In this document: piece after piece, positions 57,301-64,000 of the stretch | How positions within the stretch are numbered: position 1 is the stretch's first letter | Layout: every line of letters starts with the position of its first letter | DNA from: CAVQND01 sp964653485 | GTDB lineage: Bacteria > Verrucomicrobiota > Verrucomicrobiia > Limisphaerales > UBA8199 | DNA: 64,000 bases | Reading direction: 5' to 3' | Assembly (NCBI GenBank): GCA_964653485.1 | Contig: CAZZFF010000003.1 | Span: forward strand, 1-64,000 | Notes under the pieces: model-generated | The model's database searches: none | Told to the model about the DNA's origin: nothing | Seen by the model: the letters and a program-made list of their open reading frames with translations, nothing else | Made by a program: the position numbers and the translations under genes

Positions 57301-60300
57301 CCCATCGAGCTTGCGCCGGAACCGGCCGCCGGACTCCCAGCCCCGGGAGTGAATCCCGCCCTCATTCTGCCGCTGTCGGGCCACAGCGCCCCGGCGCTCA
57401 GCGAGAGGGCTGGTTCGGTGGCTTGCCATCTGCGCGGCGGATGCGGCGTCAGTGTCAAGGACGTTGCTTACACCGCTGCCGCGCGCCGGATGCACCTCGA
57501 ACACCGCCTGGCCGTCGTGGGAAGATCGGCGGAGGAATTAGCTTCCGGCCTGGAGGCATTCGCGAGGGGCGAAAAGCCGGCGAGCCTCGCAAGCGGTCGC
57601 ACTCACGCGGGCGCCACGCCCAAAGTAGCCTTCGTCTGTTCGGGGCAAGGCCCGCAATGGTGGGGGATGGGACGTGAGCTTTTTGACTCCGAGGCGGTTT
57701 TCCGCCGTGAGCTTGGACGTTGCGCGGAGGAGATGCGACACCATGTCTCCTGGGATTTGGTCGAGGAGCTGAGCCGGGATGAGGCCAATTCGAGGCTCGG
57801 TGATACCGAGATCGCCCAACCCGCCTTGTTTGCGCTCCAGGTAGCCTTGGCCGCCCTATGGCGGTCCTGGGGTGTCCATCCCCAGGCACTGGTCGGCCAT
57901 AGTGTTGGGGAAGTCGCGGCTGCGTGCCTCGGCGGCATATTGTCATTTCCAGACGCCGTCCGGGTGGTCTGTCATCGGGGCCGACTCATGCAGCGGGCGA
58001 CCGGGATGGGTGAAATGGCCGCGATCGAGTTGCCGGAGGCGGAGCTTGAGAGCCTCTTGGGGCCGTTCGGCCGGCGCATTTCCATCGCGGCGGTCAATAG
58101 TCCGACGTCGACGGTGGTTTCAGGTGAGGCTGCCGCCGTGGAAGACCTGGTCAGGGCGGCGAAGGAGCGAGGAGCGCGCGGCAAGTTGCTCCCGGTGAAT
58201 TACGCCTTTCACAGCGCGCAAATGGGTCCGTTCCAAACGGCCATGTCCGAAGCGGTTTCCGGGATCGTGACGAACCGCGCAACGGTGCCTGTCTTCTCGA
58301 CGGTCAGTGGCGCTTTGGCCCAGGAACAGGATTTTGGCCCCGCCTATTGGGGCCGCAACTTGCGCCAAACAGTCCGTTTTGCCGCCTCGACGCAAGCGAT
58401 GTTAACGGCGGGCATCGGGTTTTTCATTGAACTGAGCCCGCAGCCTGTATTGTCGGGCATGGTGGCACAGTGCGCCGAGGCTGGAGCGCACCGGGCCTGC
58501 GCGCTCGCGTCGCTGCGCCGCGGCCAACCGGAGCGCAAGACCATGCTCGAAACGCTGGGCGTCCTCTACGCGAACGGACAGGACATCGACTGGCCGAGAG
58601 TTTGCGGCCCGAGCGGCCGGGTTGTGCCGCTTCCCACGTACCCATGGCAACGCAAACGCTACTGGCTGGACCCGGGCACGGAAACCCGTGGCCAAAGCGA
58701 CTCCGTCGTCGCTCCGGCCGACTGGTCTTACGAGGTGCGGTGGGAGGTGAAGCCGCGATCGAGACCGCGGACGCCGGCGCCAGTGGCGCCTCGCCAGTGG
58801 ATTCTATTTGCGGACCGCGAGGGCGTGGCCGTCGAGCTGGCTCGGCGCCTGCGCGCGCGGGGGGACCGGACCCTGTTGGTCTCCGCCGGCCCACAATTCG
58901 GATCGAGCGAGCCGGGCAGTTTGACGATCAACCCTCGAGACCAGAGCCACTATCGGCAACTCCTGGGCCGCGCGGTCGAGTCTCCAGGTTCGCCCTTGGC
59001 CGGGGTCATTCACCTTTGGAGCCTCGAGGTCAAGACGGATGACTCCTCGACGATTTCGGAGTTGGAGGCCGCCCATCGAGTCGGGTGCGAAAGCGTCCTC
59101 TCGCTCGTTCAGGCCCTGGGTGAGCGGGAGTGGGCAAAGCCGCCCGGAGTGTGGCTAGTTACCCAGGGTGCCCAACCCGCCGGAGCCGCCAATCGTCCCC
59201 TCGCGCTCGGCCAAACACCGCTATGGGGTCTGGGGCGCGTGCTCGCCCTGGAACACCCTGAGTTTGGAGGCGGGGCGATTGATTTGGCGCCCGGCGATGA
59301 CGCGCTCGATGCGGCGGAGCAATTGGTTTGCGAAGTCTGCGAACCGGATGGCGAGGACCAAATCGCCTTCAGCGCGGGAAAACGATACGTGGCGCGGTTG
59401 GTTCGGGGACCCGAGTTGAGCGCCCCGCCGCCGAGGTTCAGGCCGGAGGGTTGCTACTTGATTACCGGGGGCCTGGGCAAGGTGGGTCTGATGCTGGCCC
59501 GATGGATGGTGCGGCACGGGGCGCGCTCACTGGTGCTGGTGGGACGGACCGCGGTGCCCGCTCGCTCGTGCTGGCCCGAGTTGGACTCCGGCTCGCCGGA
59601 TTACCACAAAGTCGCCCAGCTTCAGGCCATCGAGCGGATGGGGGCGCAGGTCACGGTCCAGGCGGCCAATGTGGCGGATATGGCCGCAATGACCGCGCTG
59701 TTCGCCCGGTTTGGAAAGGACTTGCCTCCGCTCAAGGGAGTGGTCCACGCCGCGGCGGTCATTGAACTGGATGCCTTCAGGAACATTGACGCAGTGAAAC
59801 TCGAACGAGTGTTGCAGCCAAAGGTCAGCGGGGCATGGAACCTCCATCAGTTGACCGCGTCTCTCGACCTGGATTTCTTTGCGATGTTTTCTTCGGCCGC
59901 CTCCGTATGGGGATCGCGCGAACTGGCTCATTACGCGGCGGCGAATCACTTTCTGGACGCCCTGGCGCACCACCGCCGAGCCGCCGGCCTTCCGGCGCTG
60001 ACCGTCAACTGGGGATGGTGGGAGGGCGGGGGCACATCCGACCACGCCGACAGGTTTCTCGAGGAGTTCGGACTCCGGCGAATGCCTGCCCCGCAAGCTC
60101 TGAGCGCGTTCGGCGCCATGATCGAGAGCCATCGCGTCCAGGGCGCCGTTGCGGCGGTGGACTGGAGCGTATTCAAGCCGATCTACGAGGTTAGCCGGCG
60201 ACGACCGTTCCTCTCGGGGCTGCGGATGCTCGATGGCCAGGGGGAAGCGAAGCCCGCGTCGCAACCCGTCGAAGGAACTGAACTGCTCCGGCGAGTTCGG

Positions 60301-60726
60301 CAGGCTGGGCCAAAGGACGCTTGGACGCTCCTCGAATCGCACGTCAAGGAGCAGGCTGCGCTGGTCTTGCACTTGAATGCCGGGGACCTGGACGATGTTT
60401 CGCAGGGCTTTTTCAAAATGGGGATGGACTCCCTCATGACCGTTGAACTCCGCAGCCATCTGGAAAAGACCCTGGGCCAAAGGCTCCCTGCGACAATAGC
60501 CTTTGAATACCCTACGATTCACGCATTGGCGGGGTATCTCTTTCGGGAACTGCGGGAGGATGCGAAAGAGGCGACTGAGGCCAAACCGGCCGCTCCCAAG
60601 CCGGAATCCCCTCCAGTCCTTGCGAGCGACACGGCCCGGCTTGAAGAGGCCGATCTGGCGGCGATGCTGGACGAGGAGCTCGCGCGCGTTTTGAACCCAA
60701 CCCCGCACCTGGACCATGCATCCTGA
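54391..60726 (+). CDS. type I modular polyketide synthase, ACP-KS-AT-AT-KR-ACP starter protein
   Basis: 2111 residues from GTG 54391 (no in-frame ATG or GTG upstream before a TGA at 54352). ACP1 has FGLDSAK (phosphopantetheine Ser58). KS (~118-540): DTACSSS (Cys287), EAHGTGT (His422), KTNIGHLE (His462). AT1 (~633-930): AHSLGE (Ser727), VAAHS (His830). AT2 (~1078-1370): GHSVGE (Ser1171), YAFHS (His1274), suited to malonyl-CoA. A KR structural part and KR (~1440-1880): GGLGKVG; SSAAS; Trp1840 eight residues before catalytic Tyr1848, and no LDD, so A-type (L-hydroxyl). ACP2: GMDSLM (Ser2014). A short C-terminal docking tail follows. AT1 has FSPQGSQW and AHSLG where typical ATs have GQGSQ and GHSxG, so it may select an unusual starter. 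No thioesterase, DH or ER is present. It overlaps the next PKS gene by 11 bp. Confidence 0.93.
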   Translation: MTVTSQEHANSGGGLGVRDSVRPGVLKEWLVQELARVLDVSPQAITTSEPFSRFGLDSAKAVGILSRLGELLCRKIPATAVWTYPTIDQLVSFLCDGPRGTAVPAASAPGPLSIGSGQIAVIGMACRFPGAPDIPSFWALLRDGRSAFRTITPDRWDIEAWYDPDSAKPGKMNARSAGLLDRIDEFDPGFFGISPREASQMDPQQRLALELAWEALEDAGATTAALRGSRTGVFVGVVWRDYESVARKAGAEITLHSGTGQASSIVANRISYALGLQGPSLALDTACSSSLVSVHLACRSLASGESSLAIAGGVNVILDPDTMVALSKFGGLSPTDRLCAFDARANGFVRGEGGGFVVLKSLSRALEDGDAIYAVIRGSAVNNDGASNGLTAPNPQAQEAVIAEAYSRAGIRPLEIDYTEAHGTGTPLGDPIEAQALANSLGRQRSPDRPLIIGAVKTNIGHLEGAAGVAGLIKLVLSIRHRQIPPSLNFQTPNPHIDFEASHLRVPKSLEPWPEPGKTAVGGVSAFGWGGTNCHVVVEEVRGRAAHLLPISADDEGALRTRVQRWRDYLNCASPTPSLRDLCAAAANRCAGRAERAAFTARSTAELAAQLDGFLLGQKRPGIATGTAVPTRPKLAFVFSPQGSQWLGMGRDLMREEPVFRAGLAECARALTALTGWSLFDQLLGVNDDARRNRVEFVQPALFSMQVALARLWQSWGIVPDFIAAHSLGEWAAACVAGALTLEEAMRVVVESSRAQAASGEDGGMAVVELAADEAATRIGQWPGDLSVAGCNSPTSTIISGDSARLKALVAAWKEEGILCSLIDVDVAAHSPRMGPVLDGLEASLAGLEPTRVGIPFVSSATGDFVRGSELGPRHWAHHLRQPVRFAQAIERLARQGCTVFLEISPHPLLLSGIEQTLKAAGIAGQAFGSCRRGDHERSALLNTLGGLYAVGCPVEWAAVAGGESPGLRLPIELAPEPAAGLPAPGVNPALILPLSGHSAPALSERAGSVACHLRGGCGVSVKDVAYTAAARRMHLEHRLAVVGRSAEELASGLEAFARGEKPASLASGRTHAGATPKVAFVCSGQGPQWWGMGRELFDSEAVFRRELGRCAEEMRHHVSWDLVEELSRDEANSRLGDTEIAQPALFALQVALAALWRSWGVHPQALVGHSVGEVAAACLGGILSFPDAVRVVCHRGRLMQRATGMGEMAAIELPEAELESLLGPFGRRISIAAVNSPTSTVVSGEAAAVEDLVRAAKERGARGKLLPVNYAFHSAQMGPFQTAMSEAVSGIVTNRATVPVFSTVSGALAQEQDFGPAYWGRNLRQTVRFAASTQAMLTAGIGFFIELSPQPVLSGMVAQCAEAGAHRACALASLRRGQPERKTMLETLGVLYANGQDIDWPRVCGPSGRVVPLPTYPWQRKRYWLDPGTETRGQSDSVVAPADWSYEVRWEVKPRSRPRTPAPVAPRQWILFADREGVAVELARRLRARGDRTLLVSAGPQFGSSEPGSLTINPRDQSHYRQLLGRAVESPGSPLAGVIHLWSLEVKTDDSSTISELEAAHRVGCESVLSLVQALGEREWAKPPGVWLVTQGAQPAGAANRPLALGQTPLWGLGRVLALEHPEFGGGAIDLAPGDDALDAAEQLVCEVCEPDGEDQIAFSAGKRYVARLVRGPELSAPPPRFRPEGCYLITGGLGKVGLMLARWMVRHGARSLVLVGRTAVPARSCWPELDSGSPDYHKVAQLQAIERMGAQVTVQAANVADMAAMTALFARFGKDLPPLKGVVHAAAVIELDAFRNIDAVKLERVLQPKVSGAWNLHQLTASLDLDFFAMFSSAASVWGSRELAHYAAANHFLDALAHHRRAAGLPALTVNWGWWEGGGTSDHADRFLEEFGLRRMPAPQALSAFGAMIESHRVQGAVAAVDWSVFKPIYEVSRRRPFLSGLRMLDGQGEAKPASQPVEGTELLRRVRQAGPKDAWTLLESHVKEQAALVLHLNAGDLDDVSQGFFKMGMDSLMTVELRSHLEKTLGQRLPATIAFEYPTIHALAGYLFRELREDAKEATEAKPAAPKPESPPVLASDTARLEEADLAAMLDEELARVLNPTPHLDHAS

Positions 60727-63700
60727 GTTGCAACCGTCCGATCAGCGGGAGCGGCTCCGGAATGCCCTTCTAGCCGTCAGGCGGCTACAGGCTCGGATGG
60801 CGTCGATCGAGGAGCGCCTGCACGAGCCGATCGCGGTCATCGGCATGGGCTGCCGCTTTCCGGGCGGAGCCAACGACCCTGACCGGTATTGGCAACTGCT
60901 GCGCGAGGGGCGGGACGCGACCTCGGAAATCCCCAAGTGGCGCTGGCCCGTAAACGATTTCTTCAGCAGCGACCTGAACGCGCCCGGCCGGATGTACACC
61001 CGCCGCGGCGGGTTCGTCGAGGGCATCGAGGACTTCGATTCCGAGTTCTTCGGGATTTCGCCGCGTGAGAGCCTCAAAACCGATCCCCAACAACGGCTGC
61101 TCTTGGAAGTGAGTTGGGAGACCTTTGAAAACGCGGCGCTGCCTCCGGAGGGTTTGGCCGGCTCAAGAACGGGCGTTTTTGTCGGCATCACGGGAAGCGA
61201 TTATGCCCAGGTGCTGCGAGCGGCGGGAGAAGAGAACCTGGATGCGTATCATCTGACCGGGTGTTGTCCGAGTTTCGGTCCGGGCAGGATTTCTTATCTG
61301 TTGGGGTTGCAGGGTCCCTCGCTGGCCGTCGACACCGCATGTTCCTCCTCTTTGGTCGCGGTCGACCTGGCCTGCCGGAGTCTGCGTGCCGGCCAATGCG
61401 ACTTGGCTTTGGCCGGCGGCGTGAACGCCCTGCTGATTCCCGACGCGTTTGTGACCACCAGCAAAGCCCGGATGCTGGCCCCGGACGGCCGGTGCAAGAC
61501 CTTCGACGCGGCCGCCAACGGCTTCGCGCGGGCTGAGGGATGCGGCATGGTCCTGCTCCGCCGCCTGAGTGAGGCCCGCGAGCGAGGCGACCGTGTCCTC
61601 GCGGTAATCCTCGGCTCCGCCGTGAACCAGGACGGAAAGTCCAGCGGCATGACCGTCCCAAATAGACTGGCGCAGGAGGCCGTCATTCGCCAGGCGCTTG
61701 AATCCGCCGGAGTCACGCCCGAGCAAGTCCAGTATGTCGAGGCGCACGGCACCGGCACACCGTTGGGAGACCCTATCGAAGTTCGCGCCTTGGCGGCTGT
61801 GCTCGGCCAAGGCCGAACGGAAGCCGACGCTTTCTATCTTGGCTCGGCAAAAACAAACCTCGGGCATCTGGAATCCGCGGCCGGCATTGCGGGCCTGCTG
61901 AAAGCGGTGCTGGCCCTGGAACGAAAGGAAATCCCGCCGCACCTGCACTTCCGGAATCCAACTCCGCACGTGCCTTGGGATGACATACCCGTGAGGGTGC
62001 CGACTCGCGCGACGCCTTGGCCGCCGGGACATCCCCGGCGAATCGCCGGAATCAGTTCCTTCGGCGCCAGCGGGACCAACGCTCATGCGATCCTCGCGGA
62101 GGCCCCGGAAGTGCCCGAGCCGTCTCTCGCGGTGGAGCGCCCGCTTCACCTGGCTACGATCACGGCGCGGACCGAGACAGCGTTGCGCGCAGCCATCGAG
62201 CGCGCTGACAAGCACCTGGAACTGGAGCCGGGCCTGTCGTTTGCGGATTTCTGTTTCACCAGGAACGCGGGCCGTTCGCATTTTGAGCACCGGGTGTCCG
62301 TGGTGTGCGCCACCGCCGCTGAGGCGCGGGAGAAATTGGGAGCGTATCTTGCGGGGGGCAAACCGCCCGGCGTCGTCACAAGCCGAGTATCGGCCAAAAT
62401 GCGCCCTCGGATCGCGTTCCTGTTTAGCGGCCAGGGGTCGCAGTACGCGGACATGGGGCGCCGGCTTTATGAGACGTCGCCCACTTTCGCCAAAGCCCTG
62501 GATCGGTGCCAGGAGCTGCTGCGGCCACACCTGGAGCGGCCATTGCTTTCGGTCCTGTTTCCGGGCGATGGGGAGCGCGCGTTGCTCAATCAAACGCAAT
62601 ATGCGCAACCGGGCTTGTTCGCGGTCGAGTATGCCCTGTGCGAGTTGTTGCGTTCGTGGGGCGTCGAACCGGCGTTCGTCCTGGGCCACAGCGTAGGGGA
62701 GTACGTCGCTGCTTGCCTGGCGGGGGTGTTCAGCCTGGAAGAGGGCTTGAAGCTCATCTCGGATCGCGCGCGGCTCATGCAGGCCCGTCCTCCCGGCGGG
62801 CGCATGGTTGCGGTACGCGCCTCTGCGGAACGCGTGGCCTCCGTGGTCGGCCCTTTCAGCGGCACCGTCTCCGTCGCGGCCATCAACGGGCCCCGCAACA
62901 CCGTCATCTCCGGCCTGGGCGCCGACGTCGAGGCCATTGTCAAGCGCTTCGCCGACGAAGGCGTGGCCTGCAAGGAGCTAACCGTCTCTCACGCGTTTCA
63001 TTCGCCGATGATGGAGCCGATGCTCGCGGCCTTCGAGCGGTCTGTGAGTGAGGTGAAGCTGCGGCCGCCCAGACTCCCGCTGATCTCGAACCTTACCGGT
63101 CGCCTCGCGAACGCCGAAGAGGTCACGCGCCCGGAATACTGGCGCCGCCACGTGCGGGAGCCGGTCCGGTTTGCGGCGGGGATGGAGTCCCTCGCCGAGG
63201 CAGAGTGCGAGCTGTTTCTGGAGGTGGGTCCCACTCCCGTCCTGCTCGGCATGGGGGCTCAATGCGTCAAGCAGCCCGATGTCCTGTGGCTCCCAACGCT
63301 GCGGCCAAATCACGACGATTGGGATGGGTTGTTGGCCAGTCTCCAACAGATGTATCACGCCGGCGTCGCCGTCGATTGGAATGGCTTTGATGGGGATTTC
63401 CGGCGTCGGAAGGTCGGCCTACCGACGTATCCGTTCCAGCGCGAGAGGTTCTGGGTCGAGTCCAAGCGCGGCGCTGGGGCCACACAGGCCCGTCCGCCCG
63501 CGGCGGGCGCCGGCGACGTTCACCCGTTGCTCGGCTCTCCCGTGCGATCGCCCGCGCTCAAGGACTCCGTTTTCCAGGCGCAAGTCAGCGCCGAACGCGC
63601 CGTCTATTTGAAGGACCACCAGATCGGCGGCCGCGCGATCTTCCCCGCGGCCGCCTATATCGAAATGGCCTTGTCGGGAGCGAGTCGTTTGTTCGGCCCC

Positions 63701-64000
63701 GGACCGCAATGCCTGGAGGCCATCGCCTTCCAAGCAGCGCTTGAACTGCATAGCGGCGCGGAGACCACGATGCAGACGGTCTTCAGAACGGAACATGCGG
63801 CATCCTCCGCCTTCGAGGTGTTCAGCGCGCTGGATGGCGGACCCGATCTGTCAGTGGTCTGGACTCGGCACGCCGTTGGCCGAGCGGTGAGGACGAGCCA
63901 AGCCGGAACGGCCCATAATCCGACCAGGGATTTGCGAGTTGCCCGTGACCGTTGCTCCCGAAGGACGGACATCACGGAGTTCTACCAGCGGTTAAGCAAG
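60716..64000 (+). CDS. type I modular polyketide synthase, KS-AT-DH... (3' end outside window)
   Basis: 1095 residues are visible and the frame is open to the window end. ATG 60716 overlaps the upstream stop by 11 bp. The N-terminus (RLRNALLAVRRLQARMASIE) is a coiled docking helix typical of proteins that receive a chain from the previous PKS. KS (~38-460): DTACSSS (Cys209), EAHGTGT (His344), KTNLGHLE (His384). AT (~565-860): GQGSQY, GHSVGEY (Ser659), SHAFHS (His762), a malonyl-CoA pattern. A DH domain starts near residue 936 (HPLLGS) with catalytic His968 in DHQIGGRAIFP. It is cut before the DH Asp. This is probably the first extension module after the starter protein. Confidence 0.93.
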   Translation, partial: MHPELQPSDQRERLRNALLAVRRLQARMASIEERLHEPIAVIGMGCRFPGGANDPDRYWQLLREGRDATSEIPKWRWPVNDFFSSDLNAPGRMYTRRGGFVEGIEDFDSEFFGISPRESLKTDPQQRLLLEVSWETFENAALPPEGLAGSRTGVFVGITGSDYAQVLRAAGEENLDAYHLTGCCPSFGPGRISYLLGLQGPSLAVDTACSSSLVAVDLACRSLRAGQCDLALAGGVNALLIPDAFVTTSKARMLAPDGRCKTFDAAANGFARAEGCGMVLLRRLSEARERGDRVLAVILGSAVNQDGKSSGMTVPNRLAQEAVIRQALESAGVTPEQVQYVEAHGTGTPLGDPIEVRALAAVLGQGRTEADAFYLGSAKTNLGHLESAAGIAGLLKAVLALERKEIPPHLHFRNPTPHVPWDDIPVRVPTRATPWPPGHPRRIAGISSFGASGTNAHAILAEAPEVPEPSLAVERPLHLATITARTETALRAAIERADKHLELEPGLSFADFCFTRNAGRSHFEHRVSVVCATAAEAREKLGAYLAGGKPPGVVTSRVSAKMRPRIAFLFSGQGSQYADMGRRLYETSPTFAKALDRCQELLRPHLERPLLSVLFPGDGERALLNQTQYAQPGLFAVEYALCELLRSWGVEPAFVLGHSVGEYVAACLAGVFSLEEGLKLISDRARLMQARPPGGRMVAVRASAERVASVVGPFSGTVSVAAINGPRNTVISGLGADVEAIVKRFADEGVACKELTVSHAFHSPMMEPMLAAFERSVSEVKLRPPRLPLISNLTGRLANAEEVTRPEYWRRHVREPVRFAAGMESLAEAECELFLEVGPTPVLLGMGAQCVKQPDVLWLPTLRPNHDDWDGLLASLQQMYHAGVAVDWNGFDGDFRRRKVGLPTYPFQRERFWVESKRGAGATQARPPAAGAGDVHPLLGSPVRSPALKDSVFQAQVSAERAVYLKDHQIGGRAIFPAAAYIEMALSGASRLFGPGPQCLEAIAFQAALELHSGAETTMQTVFRTEHAASSAFEVFSALDGGPDLSVVWTRHAVGRAVRTSQAGTAHNPTRDLRVARDRCSRRTDITEFYQRLSK

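Noticed and set aside
61163..62689. 508-codon minus-strand frame opposite the second PKS
   Set aside because: Antisense shadow; KS and AT active-site motifs are on the plus strand.

Overview
The window is G+C-rich bacterial chromosomal DNA and most likely comes from a Verrucomicrobiota-type genome (PVC superphylum). This rests on gene content and repeats, not on a marker-gene phylogeny. It carries many exported, Tat-leader carbohydrate and oxidoreductase families (DUF5107-TPR, DUF362, ThuA, Gfo/Idh/MocA, sugar-phosphate isomerase/epimerases, a PQQ dehydrogenase with an inserted cytochrome c), a 7-bp tandem repeat array, and a dispersed repeat whose spurious translation starts MECGGKRSATP, a peptide I associate with these genomes. 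Acidobacteriota or Planctomycetota are not excluded.

Layout. (1) 1-8594, plus strand: three overlapping signalling genes (multi-PAS/GAF HisKA_2 kinase, receiver-PAS protein, double-kinase hybrid). (2) 8667-16636, minus strand: nine tightly packed genes in transcriptional order yicC, gmk, coaC, histidine kinase, NtrC-type regulator, His-rich membrane protein, squalene-type synthase (hpnD), hpnK, small EamA-like protein. This joins housekeeping, a sigma-54 two-component system and hopanoid-type lipid genes. (3) 16692-29776, minus strand: a secreted protein, an MFS transporter, two sugar isomerase-like proteins, an L,D-transpeptidase, a cytidylate kinase-like protein, a large DUF5107-TPR protein, a membrane protein and a ThuA protein. 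(4) 30413-42337: tRNA-Ile2(CAU), PQQ dehydrogenase, a secreted hypothetical, GH38-like hydrolase, DCC/lipase-maturation-factor fusion, Tat DUF362 protein and GH67 alpha-glucuronidase. (5) 42394-52588, minus strand: a probable glycan-use operon (GH106-like hydrolase fused to an esterase, a small coupled ORF, Na+/solute symporter, Tat Gfo/Idh oxidoreductase, and a sialidase-type propeller fused to an alpha-helical domain). (6) 53238-54006: an IS200-like/RAYT transposase gene set among three copies of a two-hairpin REP-like unit. (7) 54391-64000, plus strand: the start of a type I modular polyketide synthase system. Its first protein is ACP-KS-AT-AT-KR-ACP and the second, cut by the window end, begins KS-AT-DH.

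The most notable items are the tandem-AT starter PKS with its downstream partner, the REP/RAYT element next to it, and the multidomain glycan enzymes. No CRISPR array, prophage or rRNA gene was found. Most long antisense reading frames are codon-bias shadows and are omitted.
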